Shown here one piece after another: positions 1 through 11,266 of a stretch of DNA of 64,000 nt; position 1 is the first letter of the stretch, and each line of letters opens with the position of its first letter. Below the pieces are notes generated by a model. That model searched no databases and was not told the origin of the DNA. It saw nothing but the letters and a program-made list of their open reading frames with translations. This DNA comes from Asterias amurensis (Eukaryota; Echinodermata; Asteroidea; Forcipulatida; Asteriidae), in assembly GCF_032118995.1 (NCBI RefSeq), contig NC_092665.1:2826001-2890000 (forward strand), in the 5' to 3' direction. Made by a program: the position numbers and the translations under genes.

Positions 1-737
1 TACATAGTCACTGGTGGATTTGGAGGAATTGGTCAAGCTCTTTCAAGATGGTTGTGCCAAAACGGGGCCAAGCACATCGTTCTCGTCTCCAGGAAAGGGG
101 CAAAAACAGCCGCTGCCAAGAGGACCGTGAGCTACCTCAAACGCAACAAAGTCAACCTGAAGGAGTACTCACTAGACATCTCAAACAGACAGAGTGTGAA
201 CAAGATGTTAGAGAACCTTCGTGACGATAAACGTATCCCCGCAATCAAAGGTGTCTTTCATCTGGCAGGCGTCATCGAGGAGGAGAACCTTCCGGAAATC
301 ACGGCCGATCAGATGAACAGAATCCTGGGTGCCAAGGCAACTGGAGCCAAAATCCTCCATGATCTGACCAAGGATGATCAACTTGATGTCTTCTTCATGC
401 TTTCCTCAATCTCTACTACTTGGGGACATCCGGCACAGCCATGCTACTGTGCTGCTAATGCATACCTCGATGCTCTAGCCGAGAAAAGACACATAGATGG
501 ACTACCAGCTCTCTCTGTGCAACTGGCACCTGTTAAAGGGGCAGGGTATCTGGAGGACAAAGGTCAAACTGTCAAGGTTCTAGCTATGAAGGGAAACCAC
601 CAGCTGTATGTAGATGAGTTCCTTCAAGTACTTGGTCAACTGCTGTCACGTGGCGACCTCCCAACAGTCTGCCTAGCCAATCAGGTATGTCTATTGAAAT
701 ACCGTTTAGATTCATAAGGACTTGTTCTACAAAAAAG

Positions 738-795
<58 letters not shown>

Positions 796-1620
796 CAACC
801 TACAAAGTACCAACTACAATGACATGTACATTATATCTGCCTCGAAAGCTGAATATGAAAAATTTAGGGAACCTCTGAAGCATTTGAAAATAATGTGAGA
901 ACCACTTAGTGTATGAAATACATTTTTTCTAGATAATTCACTCTATAGCCTACCATGTGAGAGAAAGAAGTGGAGTTTTAAGTATTTGTTTGTTGTAAGA
1001 AAAGAGGTACGTTTCATCGTTACTTAATCTTAGTTCCAAGATGCTACTGTTGTATTAGTTGAGGAAAAAAACGATGCTCACAGACGGCATTTTTTCGCAC
1101 CCTCTGTGATTTTGTTTACAACTGACACAACCCTCTAGCAGCATCTTGCAACCAAGACTACTGCTCTTGATTTTTAAACAACAAGATCTATATTATTTTT
1201 TTATTTTGTTGTTGTTTACCTTCAGGAAGCTGTAACAACAAGATCTATAATATGTTTCTTTCTATTTTTGTTTACCTTCACTAGGAATGGGGAGCGACTC
1301 AGCAGTTCTGCTATAAATCTATGCTCAAGTTCCACCATTTGGCCGCACTCAGCAACAAATCATCAGCCAGCGATGCTAGCAGCATGGACATCGCAGACTT
1401 AGAGACCAGCATCAAATCCAAGATGGCCGACCTCCTGTGTATGTCAGATGATGCAATCGACGTCAGCCAGCCGATGGTGAACTACGGTGTGGATTCATTG
1501 GTTGCCCTGGAGATGGTGAACTGGGCGACCAATCAGCTTGGAGTGACAATATCGCAACTGGACATTCTGGGTGGAATTACAACGGCAGCTCTGTTGGAGA
1601 AGGCAACAGAAGCAAGATGA
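1..1620 (+). CDS. Type I polyketide synthase, C-terminal part (KR-ACP), 5' incomplete
   Basis: Two exons, 1-684 and 1285-1620, join in phase 0 across an intron with a gtatgt donor and a cactag acceptor. Exon 1 opens inside a ketoreductase domain: the NADPH-binding TGGFGGIG motif lies at residues 4-11 of the visible part, followed by the SSIS segment and the Tyr and Asn of CYCAANAYLDAL, as in PKS KR domains that reduce beta-keto groups. Exon 2 is an acyl carrier protein with the phosphopantetheine serine in YGVDSLVALE, then about 37 residues to the stop at 1618-1620. No thioesterase follows, so the enzyme ends KR-ACP. This layout resembles animal (for example sea urchin pigment-type) PKSs rather than fatty acid synthase, but the KS, AT and DH domains lie outside the window and the product cannot be named. 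The frame is intact. Confidence 0.9.
738..796. repeat. (AATC)n microsatellite
   Basis: About 14 perfect AATC units sit in the PKS intron, roughly 50 bp after the donor. The remaining intron (to 1284) is AT-rich; I see nothing else in it. Confidence 0.95.
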
Positions 1621-1740
1621 GATTAGTTTTCAAAATTCCATTTTCTACTTCCATTCATGCATTTCTCTATTATTATCCATTTATGAGAATTCAATAAGCA
1701 AAAATTTGAGGCTTTTACGGTATGGGGTTCAGGTGCCGCC

Positions 1741-1870
1741 TAAAGGCCCGGTCCCACTGCAATAACGATAACGACGCCAAGCGTGGAGCAATTCAATCAA
1801 TAGAACGCGTTCTCTTTGCGTCATGATCGTTATCTTTCTCGTTATCGCTGCAGTTGGACCGGGCCTTAAG
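1741..1870. repeat. Foldback/MITE just downstream of the PKS gene
   Basis: Terminal inverted repeats of about 25-30 bp start AAGGCCCGGTCCCACTGC and end GCAGTTGGACCGGGCCTT, with AACGATAACGA-type inner arms. It lies about 120 bp after the PKS stop and could be in the 3' untranslated region. Confidence 0.75.
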
Positions 1871-2955
1871 GGTCTTTACAAATTCTGATTGTGTGTGCTC
1901 TGTGATCATGGTGTTCACTATGTTGACTCTGTAGTGATTGCACTTGAACTCTGAAATGCAATAACTTGAAAAAGGTGGGTGGGGAAGTTGACAGAGGGGT
2001 TTTAAAATTCTTTGCTGTAACTTCTTAAACACGGCTGGTGCCACAGAAAGCTTGGTGATGTGCCATTTTTTTATTTACATCTTGGAGAAAACTGCTCACC
2101 TGCAACACAGGGGCCAATTGAAGAAAAAGCTACTGGTTGATGCATATCAACCCTTTGAACAGTCCTGTAAATATATAAATTTCCCTTACGAAAGTGAACT
2201 TAACAGCAACACTGCTTTGCCCTATATTTCCTACATGGCTACACCAATAGGTATCAGTGCTAAATTTTGATGTATAACAAAATTTTATTTTATGTGTGCT
2301 CAAACAAAAGAAACATTTATGATTTTTGTGTTTATTTATAAGTATTTATCATGAACTCTGTAGAGGGTAAAATATAACAACCTGAATTGGGAGTTTTAAC
2401 CTCAAAATTCAGGAAGAAATTAAGTGTTTTAGAGAGCAAGCCCATCTTTATATTGGAAAAGTGCACTGCCACTGGAAAATCTATATATAAAAAAAATTGA
2501 GGGGCATCAAGGCCTATGTAGGCCTGATTGGCCCCAATATTAATCCAGGACTGAAAAGTATGTTTGATAGATAAGAAAGCAGACAATATCTGTCAGAAAA
2601 TTTGTAAATATACAAACATAAAAACGTTTATTCAACAATAATATATTACTGACGATCCAATTTAATTTTGTATGATAGCCTACAAATTACGTAACGGATG
2701 AAACAGGGAAAACATCTCAATTTTTCAAACTTTTAAATGTTTCTAAACTAAAAATGTTATTTATGAATATTTTCCATATTTTTAAGCAAATTCAACTCTA
2801 GTCATTCCTTAAAGCTTAAACTGTATTTTTGTACTGTACATTGTTTTATGGTAGTGGATTGAAAATAATAGTCTTCCTAATGTTATAACTCTAAAAGCCA
2901 TGTCACACTGGACCAATTTATACAGGCAGCTTGGAGGAAAACAATATCACTGCAA
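1871..2955. other. Non-coding AT-rich stretch
   Basis: Only short open frames occur, with no recognisable domain, splice structure or repeat. Confidence 0.5.
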
Positions 2956-3237
2956 CAGGGGTCGAAATTAAGTGTATTTTCATGGTAGTCAGCAGGGCTA
3001 GTAACCAATAATTTTTAGTAGCCCTGATGAGATTTTGGTTGCCCGAAAGACACATTATGTCTCGCGTCACGGCTCAAACTTTATAATACACCATAGCACA
3101 GTTCTTTGTTGTTTGTAATGATGATTTTTGCATTGTTTTTCCACTAGCCCGTCGGGCTATCAAACTGGAAAAATCAGTAGCCCGGCTGTAAATCTGGTAG
3201 TCCCAGGCAAGCGGGCTAGTGGCAATTTCGACCCCTG
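2956..3237. mobile_element. Short non-autonomous element with CAGGGGTCGAAATT termini
   Basis: The 14-bp terminal inverted repeats CAGGGGTCGAAATT and AATTTCGACCCCTG bound 282 bp, and CTGCAA flanks both ends (2950-2955 and 3238-3243). Inner parts repeat 'agcccg/cgggct' in both directions. The CAGGG start is typical of hAT-type MITEs, but the visible target duplication is 6 bp rather than 8, so the superfamily is uncertain. Confidence 0.7.
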
Positions 3238-3647
3238 CTGCAAGCAAAATGACCACTCCATGAGCACAACAGACATTTTTAGTGTTTCACACTGGACTGT
3301 CTCCAAGACAAGTGAAGAAAAAAAAAGTTGTGTATGATTTTTTTTTTTTTTTGAGATTGCCTGGAACTGACTGCCTGTAAATTTTATGTGGTGACATGGC
3401 CCTTACATTGTTTTGCATGAGATTTTAAAAATATCAAACAATTAGACTAGCACATTCCTTGAAAACTATGAATGTACTCATTGGTACAATATCTTAGAGG
3501 TGGTGCATAAAAACCGTCAATACTACATGATATTCCAGATATTTTGTTTATTAAAAAAAAAAAAAATGTATCACCTTTTGAAATGAATTTTTCATATTTT
3601 AGTTTTGTTGTACAGTGTATATTAGGCCTATATCTCAACGTGAACGG

Positions 3648-3924
3648 TTCCAATTGGGTAATATTCTTAATTGTTTAGAGTAAACCGGAAACTGGAAGTC
3701 AAGTTTTTTTCTTTAGTTTTCTTCGTTAATTTGTTAAATTGATTTTACTTTTCTGTTTTTAATCACTTATTTTTACATTCCCAAGAACATATTCACTTTT
3801 TAGAGTCATAACTTATGTTAAACTAAAATTATTGACAGAACAAAATCTCCCCAACGTAAAACTCCATTAGGTTGGGACCACAATGGTCCCGGAAGTTCAA
3901 TTTCTCGCGAGACTTGCACAGTCT
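3648..3924 (-). mobile_element. Truncated copy of the 13451-14047 element
   Basis: This stretch is a near-identical reverse complement of about 13451-13725, ending in the same CGCGAGACTTGCACAGTCT terminus. The other half is missing here. Bases 3238-3647 between the two elements are AT-rich with no recognisable feature. Confidence 0.8.
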
Positions 3925-4499
3925 ATAACCAAAGGTTCACTTTGCTTTGTAACAGCTCTTGATTGTTTGCAACGAAGAAGTCAAAGTACTATAAAAATGG
4001 CATTTTAATGCTGATATAACAGCAAGGTCAATATATACTGCACCAATAATAAACTACATATTATTCCACTCTTAAAAGAATATTTAACTGAATAATAGAA
4101 TGTGTCTTAAAATGTTGTCTTAAAATATTGTCTATTCGAGCCAAGTTATCTCTAACAAAAACAAAAACAACAACTTTAAAGTCACCATGTTATGTTATTT
4201 AAATCCTGCCAAATAAGTTGGTGATTTATATTGTTATAAATAGCTTATAGAAAAAATTGGGAAATAAAACAGACTATAAAAAGAAACGATCGAACTTGCA
4301 TTTAAGAATTATTGTCTATCAATTAGTGTGTAACATTAGAGCTCAGTTTATGAATTTTGTTATTAACAGACACAATATTGTTCCTTTAGAAAAAAAGTAG
4401 GGACACTTTATTGAGCCTAACAAGGGGACTTACTTATGTTCATGCATGGAGGAAGAAAACATTTCTATTTCTTCCTCCATGGTTCATGTGGTATAGGCT
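3925..4499. other. Non-coding stretch with a small hairpin
   Basis: No gene or repeat family is recognised except a hairpin at about 4441-4487, with arms CATGGAGGAAGAAA and TTTCTTCCTCCATG. Confidence 0.5.
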
Positions 4500-4914
4500 T
4501 TAAAGGGTGTATGTACTTTTTCCTAACAAAAAACACAATGTCAACAGATTTACATTAAACTTACACAGTTTGAAGATTATGATAGTAGAAAGCTTCCCTT
4601 GAAATTTTACTTACTGAGGTGCTGCAGTTTTTGAGAAATGAGTAAAAGTAATAATTTTCGTCTCAGTTTTAGCATGTAAAAACGTATTAACCAGTTATGC
4701 TATGGTTTTGGTATAATACATTGTATCATAACTGGTTAAGGGGATTTTACATGCTAAAATAGTTTTGGTTGTGACTTGTTTTACTCATTTCTCAAAAACT
4801 ACACAACCTTAGTTAGTAATATTTGAAGGGAAGCTTTCCACTATCATTATCTTCAAACCCTGTAAGTTTAATGTAAATCTGTGGACATTTTGAAAAAGTA
4901 CCCGAATCCTTTAA
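4500..4914. mobile_element. TTAA-flanked foldback MITE (family TTAA-2)
   Basis: It starts TTAAAGGGTGTATGTACTTT and ends AAAAGTACCCGAATCCTTTAA-like. Long imperfect arms carry the shared segments CAGATTTACATTAAACTTAC and AGAAAGCTTCCCTTGAA. A second copy lies at about 30790-31157. Confidence 0.75.
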
Positions 4915-4923
4915 TCAACTTTT

Positions 4924-5310
4924 CAGTGGACACTATTGGTAAGTACTCAAAATAATTATTAGCATAAATCCTTTCTTGGTAATGAGTAATGGGGAGGGGT
5001 TGGTAGTATAAAACATTGTGAGAAACGGCTCCCTCTGAAGTGTAGTAGTTTTCGAGAAAGAAGTAATTTTCCACGAACTTGATTTCGAGACCTTAGATTT
5101 AGAATAAGAGGTCCTGAAATCAAGCATCTGAAAGCATACAACTTCGTGTGACAAGGGTGTTATTTCTTTCATTATTATCACGCAACTTCAACAACCAATT
5201 GAGCACAAAATTTAATTTTCACAGGCTTGACTGTTTTATGCATAATGTTGAGATACAGCAAGTGAGAAGACTGGTCTTTGACAACTACCAATAGTGTCCA
5301 GTGTCTTTAA
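4924..5310 (-). mobile_element. TTAA-1 MITE copy, tandem with the next one
   Basis: About 387 bp bounded by CAGTGGACACTATTGGTAA and ACCAATAGTGTCCAGTGTC. It shares its terminal TTAA (5307-5310) with the next copy, which is in the opposite orientation. Confidence 0.85.
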
Positions 5311-5646
5311 AGGCAGTGGACACTATTGGTAATTGTCAAAGACTAGCCTTCACAGTTGGTGTATCTCAACATATATGCATAAAATAACAAACCTGTGAAA
5401 ATTTGAGCTCAATCGGTCATCGAAGTTGCGAGATAATAATGAAAGAAAAATAACACTTGACATTGTCACATGAAGTTGTGTGCGTTTAGATGGTTGATTT
5501 CCGGTTGGTTGAGAACTATGGCACTTCAGAGGGAGCCGTCTCTCACAATGTTTTATACCATCAACCTCTCCCCATTACTCGTCTCCAAGAAAGGTTTTAT
5601 GCCAATAATTATTTTGAGTATTACCAATAGTGTCCACTGTCTTTAA
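5307..5646 (+). mobile_element. TTAA-1 MITE copy, slightly deleted
   Basis: It begins TTAAAGGCAGTGGACAC and ends GTGTCCACTGTCTTTAA. It lacks the internal hairpin segment (the 'gatttcgagacctc' palindrome) found in full copies. Confidence 0.85.
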
Positions 5647-6384
5647 CAAGGACAAATAATATTCATGTTTTTATCAACAACATTAAGAACTGGACATTTG
5701 TTTACTACAATAATGTCCGAAGATAACTAATGACTGTTCTAAAAGGTTTATGGCTATGAATTATCATTACTGGCCTGGAATTTCATCTTTGAAAGGGCAA
5801 TGGGAAACTTTCGGTGGGGCACCAAGGCCAAGCCCAGGGGCAACGAAGGCCATGGATGGCCTCTGTGGCCTGCGCGTAATTCCTGCAATGTGTAGTCATA
5901 GCACCCCTATGTCTCAATTGGGACTTTCGTTGAACCTCTGGGCTAGGTAGACCATACTTACTCTATGGATGGACATTAAAAGGCCAGCTGTCGATTTCAC
6001 CAAACCCTTCCTAACTTTAGGATTAATCTTAGGACTTAAGACGAGTTCAGTTCCGTATCTATAGCAGTAAGACGCATTGAATCCATCCTAAGTTAGGACG
6101 GGTTACTCGTCCTAACTAAAATTAGGATTAGGATTCAGGGCAATTGAATCGGCTGAATTTGATTTTTCAGTGGATACTTCATATACCGCATTATGTTTGG
6201 TTACTAAGTTAGTTACCTGCAAATGTTTTCATATTTTTAACCCCCCAAAAACGCTATTTTCCCAGGAGTTGCAAACACTCTGGAGAGGTAAAAAAAAGGC
6301 ACCAGTAGTGGCTACTACATTATCAACCCAACTTTATGATGCTCACTATACACTGGATTGCCCTCTGTCAAAAAATATCATACC
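5647..6384. repeat. Gene-free stretch with two low-copy repeat fragments
   Basis: About 5769-5870 resembles 35475-35635 (gene-free, rich in 'ggcc'). About 5996-6145 belongs to a short foldback family built on TCCTAACTTAGGA, also seen at 12313-12420, 20222-20362 and 37672-37770. No coding region is supported. Confidence 0.6.
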
Positions 6385-6491
6385 TTAACTATCGTCACCC
6401 ATTGAAAAGTGAATTCCAGTTCCGGCAACAGATTCATCCATATATTTCTTCACAGAAGCAAAATCTTCATCAGAATACAGCCCTCTCGCCT
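6385..6491 (-). pseudogene. Sulfotransferase terminal exon copy (shortened, in frame)
   Basis: Read on the minus strand, a cttttacag acceptor at 6492-6493 opens an exon encoding ARGLYSDEDFASVKK, then AGTGIHF and a stop at 6385-6387. This is the C-terminal motif region of cytosolic sulfotransferases (the usual WKNHF..FDE.Y...M.GTG segment). Compared with the intact terminal exons at 9810 and 12020 it lacks about six residues at its start, but it keeps the 2-nt entry phase. Its nearest upstream exon (7394-7558) is decayed, so it is probably a relic. Use as an alternative last exon cannot be excluded. Confidence 0.65.
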
Positions 6492-6540
6492 CTGTAAAAG
6501 ATAAATTAAGGATAATTCTTATTATTAATGGGACCTTTAA

Positions 6541-6918
6541 TAAAGACACTGGACACCTTTGGTAATTGTCAAAGACCAGTCTTTTCAACTTGGTGGTGTA
6601 TTTCAACATAGTGCATACAATAACAAACCTGTGAAAATTTGAACTCAATTGGTCGTCAGAATTGCGAGATAATAATGGAAGAAAAAACACCCTTGTCACA
6701 CAAAGTTGTGTGCTTTCATAGTATGCTTGATTTCGGGACCTCAAAATCTAAATCTGACGTTTCAAAAACACATTTGTGGAAAATTATTTATTTCTTGAAA
6801 GCTATGTTACTTCCAGAGGGAGCCGTTTCAACAATGTATACTATCAACAGCTCTCCATTGCTTGTTACCAAGTAAGTTTTTTGAATTACCAATAGTGTCC
6901 AGTGTCCAGTGTCTTTAA
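6541..6918 (+). mobile_element. TTAA-1 MITE copy
   Basis: It runs from TAAAGACACTGGACACC to CCAGTGTCTTTAA. The end carries a doubled GTGTCCA unit. Confidence 0.85.
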
Positions 6919-7393
6919 TAATGTCTTTTAGTTTTATTAGCACATTTGTGTCAGATTTATTGTGGTCTTTCAAACAGTTCAAATAAAGCATGCAATTTTC
7001 CGCATATTTTGTTTTGTTTACTGCAACAAGGCACCGTTTTCATATTCATTGTTAAATGAACTAATTAATTAAGCCATACATGGGCTTAAACTTAAAGCAA
7101 GGAACAGCGTGTGTACTTTGACCAGACAGGTGGTTTCATGCATCGTGTTTATCATCATTTATGACCATGGGCCAAAATTTTCAGCAAGATTTTTCAGCTC
7201 CTCGAGTCAGATTCTGCTCCGTTGTTTTGGAAACATTTGTTATTAAATTTAAAATTCAAGACAAATTACAATTACAAAAATACGATACAATTATTCTCAG
7301 TGCAAAAAATCATTAAATGTCTCAAGAGAAACGTTTCCATTTGATTATTAATTACATTGATCGATTTGTGAAAGGAAAGAGGTATAAACCAAC
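6919..7393. other. AT-rich gene-free stretch
   Basis: The only notable item is one copy of a 50-bp direct repeat (about 7093-7143) whose partner lies at 8012-8062. Confidence 0.5.
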
Positions 7394-7558
7394 CTTTGTT
7401 TATAATAAATTGCAGAATTTCAACCATTGATAAAAATAATAGCGTGTGCTAAGTTCGCTTTCTTCATCTCATATCGATGCTTCAGAAGTTTGTGTTTGGC
7501 GACAGAGGGCGCCCCAAGAAGTCACCAAAATAGTGTAGTGGTCGTCTGTCTGGAAATC
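7394..7558 (-). pseudogene. Decayed sulfotransferase penultimate exon
   Basis: It aligns by eye with the intact penultimate exons (12522-12681 and 18423-18582): GATTTC at the 5' end, GGGCGCCCTCTGTCGCCA in the middle, and AAAG|gttggttt at the donor. The acceptor reads taa instead of tag, the frame is shifted before the GRPLSP motif, and most of the second half is unrecognisable. Confidence 0.75.
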
Positions 7559-8635
7559 TTACACAAACAGGTGCCGTTTTAAACATGAAAAGTCAATACA
7601 TTACCAGGTGACAGAGTGTCAAAGTATCTTCACAGTGCATTAAACATCTGGGGGAGTGTGCAGCGTGACAAACCTCTAACTATCGAACTCGTAAAATCCT
7701 GATGATAATCACAGCACAGACAACTCATCCGCAGCAGCTAGCTACACTAGCTCGAGCACATCTTTTGACGACCACGTGACTCATTATCATGAAGCGCCCT
7801 CTATCAAGGTGGACCGGGAAAAGGGGGTGGGGCTGCGGGTGGAGGGCGAAGGGGGCTAGTGGCGCGTCGTGGGCGCTTCGATGTATGAACTGTGGCTAGA
7901 TGCGCAAGACATAAACTCAACAATAACTCAATCAAAAAAAGCTGACCAACCAACTTTTACCCAAAACATGCGGGAAAAGACTTCACAAATTCTTTAATTT
8001 TGTCTTCACTTAAAGCCAGGAACAGCGTGTGTACTTTGACCAGACAGGTGGTTTCATGCTTCACAAATTATTTAATTTTGTCTTCTTATAAATACTTTGT
8101 AAATAGTCGTTTCGATATAAATCCAGTAACGGAGTTGCACTTTACATTAAAAATGATGTAAAATTCGTAAAGATCTGTGTATTAATAACTCAGAAATGGA
8201 AATGTTGCTACACTGAGACCATTAACTCCTCTCACAGTACTAATATACTAACTGGAGCTGTATACATACCACCTAGTACTTCATGTTATAACCACACAAA
8301 CCAATATAAATGAATTATAAATAAAAAATATTACATAATTGGTGAATTCAAAACTATTTTGTATAATGTTGATAAGAATACCCAAAAACCATACTTGTTA
8401 AATTTTAATCTGACACTGGCCTGCTGAACATGAAGTTCATAGTTACAAATTTTTTCTATGAAACACTTTGCCTCTGAAATGATGTTATAGGCTAGTTTGA
8501 GAAAACTGCTATGAAACACCATAAAATATCCACCCCAACCCCCGAGATGCAGCTGATTTTGTCTGAACATTTCACTATTTTCTCGCTGAATTAAGTCCAA
8601 AATGTATACAAGTTTGCACAAAACATGAACACAGT
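7559..8635. other. Gene-free stretch in the SULT cluster
   Basis: Parts resemble 28.9-29.2 kb (for example the 'aaactcaacaataac' and 'aaaacatg.gggaaaa' segments), so this is duplicated SULT flank. The partner of the 50-bp direct repeat lies at 8012-8062. No coding region is supported. Confidence 0.5.
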
Positions 8636-8981
8636 TAGCCTTGCTCAAGGCAGTCGCATTATTCACTCCGAAAAGACTCCGCTGTAAACCCACCCGTACA
8701 CCCTGTGCTTAGGCGTGTGTAATCAAACCGCACGACCCGACCGTACACACTGTCACATCGCTCAACGCCCACTGTACGATTACTGTGCACAAGTCACCCG
8801 CACTCGTACCGACAACGGCCGATGCATGCGGATAGCGTACGGGGCGGGGGGGGGGGGGGGGGGGGTCGTGTCGTGCGATGTGGCACCGGTACACACATTT
8901 TACGTACAGTGTATAGGGGTGGGCTCTTACAGCGGCGGTCTTTATTCGGAGTAAATAATTGGACTGCCTTGAGCAAGGCTA
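8636..8981. repeat. Foldback element with an internal poly-G run
   Basis: The arms start TAGCCTTGCTCAAGGCAGTC and end GACTGCCTTGAGCAAGGCTA. Inner parts contain inverted 'cggag.aaa..ccgctgtaa' segments. A run of about 20 G lies near 8845-8864, making strand-shadow frames of Gly and Pro. Confidence 0.8.
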
Positions 8982-9029
8982 GAACACAGTCAGTGACTGT
9001 CAGCTCTACCAATCCTTTGTATTAATACC

Positions 9030-9542
9030 TTAAAGTCACCTGGAAGTGGTATTATTTCAAAATAAAGCTTTTGTCACTAATATATGTGTTTTGATGAGTG
9101 GAATGTGAATAAACAGTTAACTAAGGTTTTAAAAAATCAGTTCTTATGTTAGGGCGCTGTTCGTGACGTCAATCGAGGCAGACTTTGCCTGTAATGCGTA
9201 GAGTAAACACAATTGCAAAGTACATGTACGGACCAAGTCGTGAGTTTGTACGTTTCAAAAAAAAAAAAAAATGAATGCAGAAAAACACTTTTTGAAATGT
9301 ACCAACTCACGACTTGGAACGAACATGTACTTAGCACGTGTGTTTACTATACGCATTGCAGGCAAAGTCTGCCTCGATTGACGTCACAAAAGGGGTAGGC
9401 GGAGTCAGCCCCCAAACAACTTTATATATTTTTTAAACATATAAATCGTGACAAACAATTACTAAAAAAATTGTTTTATTGTTCGTAAGCATATACTCTT
9501 ATGTTTGAAAGAAAAAAAAATTATATTTCCAGGTGACTTTAA
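9030..9542. mobile_element. TTAA-flanked foldback MITE (family TTAA-4)
   Basis: It starts TTAAAGTCACCTGGAAGTGG and ends TTCCAGGTGACTTTAA. A large inner inverted repeat (about 9157-9391) has arms TGACGTCAATCGAGGCAGAC and its complement, joined by a poly-A loop. Confidence 0.8.
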
Positions 9543-9809
9543 ACAGAAAAGTTTACAAAATAAATGTTATTTTGTATTAAATAATAAAAAAAAAACAATT
9601 CATAAAAGTTCATCATAGGAGGTCTTTGGGAGGGGTTAAATAATTCACAGTCAACAGTAAACATTAAATAAAATTCACCAAATTCGGAAGGTGAAAACAA
9701 GACACACAAAAAGTCACAAACAAATCAACAAAGATTAGTTATCAAATTTATGCCAAGGTATGATTTTTCTCTCAAATTAATGATGCAACATGAAGCACCA
9801 ATGATGCCT

Positions 9810-9931
9810 TTAATTAATATCGTCACCCGTTGGAAAGTGAATTCCAGTTCCAGTAAGAGACTCCTCCACATATTTCTTCAATAAAGCGAAATCTTCATCA
9901 GAATACAGTCCTCTCCAAGAACTGATCTCGC
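9810..9931 (-). CDS. Sulfotransferase terminal exon (orphan copy)
   Basis: An intact last exon: acceptor tttctag at 9932-9933, 2-nt entry phase, coding GEISSWRGLYSDEDF, then GTGIHFPTGDD, Ile, Asn and stop at 9810-9812. It keeps the Trp of the usual SULT 'GDW' segment, which the complete gene A has lost. The matching penultimate exon upstream (10549-10660) is damaged. It could be a relic of a third gene or an alternative 3' end for gene A, whose own last exon lies 2.2 kb upstream. Confidence 0.65.
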
Positions 9932-10045
9932 CTAGAAATAAATCACAAGGATACACAGCATAAAGGGAACGTATACCTTTGGGTTTTGGGATCCGTTTGA
10001 CCATAACCTACATCATGACCTGACTCTTCTTGCTCTGAGGACGGA

Positions 10046-10412
10046 CCAGCCTAACCGACCTGACTGACCAACTGACCCACTAACCGATCAAACCCACTTA
10101 CCAACACAACTGACCAAACAGACTGTATTTACCAACCCGACTCTACTGGCCAACCCGACTGAGTATATAACCCGATTGACCGAAACGACCGACTGACAAC
10201 CCTAATGACCTATCCAACTGACAACCCGACTGTACTGATGACCAACCCGACTGACCAACCCGTCAACCCGACTGACCGATCCGAATGACCAACCCAACTG
10301 GTCAACCCGACTGACCAACCCAACTGACCAACCCGACTGACCAACCAAACTGACCAATCCGACTGGCCAACCCGACTGACCAACCCAAGTGACCGATCCG
10401 ATTGAGATTGCA
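10046..10412. repeat. (CCGACTGACCAAC)n minisatellite
   Basis: Imperfect 9-18-bp units of 'ccgactgaccaac' type fill the intron between the orphan terminal exon and the broken penultimate exon. Related arrays sit in the matching intron at 12218-12310 and next to gene B at 17708-17975. Confidence 0.9.
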
Positions 10413-10548
10413 AGTCTGCAGTAATCCCCCTGGCACAGCTAGGACCGCGCCACGGTAACCTTAGATTATTACCATAATAGTGCCAGTCTCCAGAGCAATA
10501 TTTCCATATTATTTTTAAATACTGTGATAGATTTGTGTTTAAACCAAC

Positions 10549-10660
10549 CTTTGTCTTGTTGTAGGCTTGTTGTATTTTACCCATTCAACGCCATCTGACT
10601 GTTCTGCTTTCATCCGATCGAGAGACGAACCTTCACCCATTAATTGAGTTAAGTCTGCCC
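10549..10660 (-). pseudogene. Broken sulfotransferase penultimate exon
   Basis: The 3' half is well kept: GEGSSLDRMKAEQSDGVEW, then VKYNKP and an AAAG|gttggt donor. A short insertion (TTRQ) before the donor changes the exit phase from 1 to 2, so it cannot splice in frame to 9931. The 5' half, which should hold DFEQT and GRPLSPDK, is replaced by unrelated sequence. Confidence 0.75.
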
Positions 10661-11266
10661 ATACCGTATGCCAATGAACGAAAGCTCCGCGCCACACCCT
10701 TAACGCCTCAGCGGACTGCACGTATTCTTTATAAATTTGAGTTTTGAGTACTTGTGAGGAAAGGAATTTGATGAATTAAAATAACTACGTAATCAATAAT
10801 GACTGGGTACTCCCATGGAGTTTATTGCTCCATGGTACTTCCATGGAGAGTCAGTGGTTACAATATAAAGGCTTATATTCTAGAAAACTGCTATAAAACA
10901 CACACAAAATCATTTTAAACAACTCCCGGATTCAGCTGGTTCTGATTGGAAAGTGTGCACAGCCTTTCAATGTTTTCTCAACGAATTATAAAGCACAAGT
11001 TTGCACAAAACATGAACACAGCCAGTGAGTTTTGTCAGCTATATACATGTTATTTTTTATTTATTTCAAAAACAAATCACAAAAGTTTATCGTAGGTTTT
11101 TAGAAAAGAGTTAAATAATTCCCAGCCAAAGGTTTTCAGCACCATCCTGAGAAAAAGATTTTATCAAATTCGGAAGGTGAAAACAACACAAAAAGTAAAC
11201 AATAACCACTAGGTATGATTTTTTTTTTTACAAATAGTTATTCTAATAAGGTGTGACTTTTCTCTC
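10661..11266. other. Duplicated SULT flank, gene-free
   Basis: About 11040-11200 resembles 9545-9700 and 29765-29900 (shared 'atcaaattcggaaggtgaaaac' type segment), marking repeated 3' flanks of sulfotransferase copies. A small palindrome around CCATGGAG occurs near 10813-10847. Confidence 0.55.

Noticed and set aside
738-878. Open frame with repeated SINQ residues
   Set aside because: It is the (AATC)n microsatellite read as protein in a PKS intron.
5750-5950. 66-codon plus-strand frame
   Set aside because: It falls in a dispersed repeat also present near 35.5 kb, with no recognisable domain.
8709-9025. Gly-rich and Pro-rich open frames on both strands
   Set aside because: They are translations of a poly-G tract inside a foldback element, with no codon or domain support.
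10210-10584. Minus-strand frames rich in GWSVGL repeats (also at 17632-17982)
   Set aside because: They are translations of the ccgactgaccaac minisatellite.
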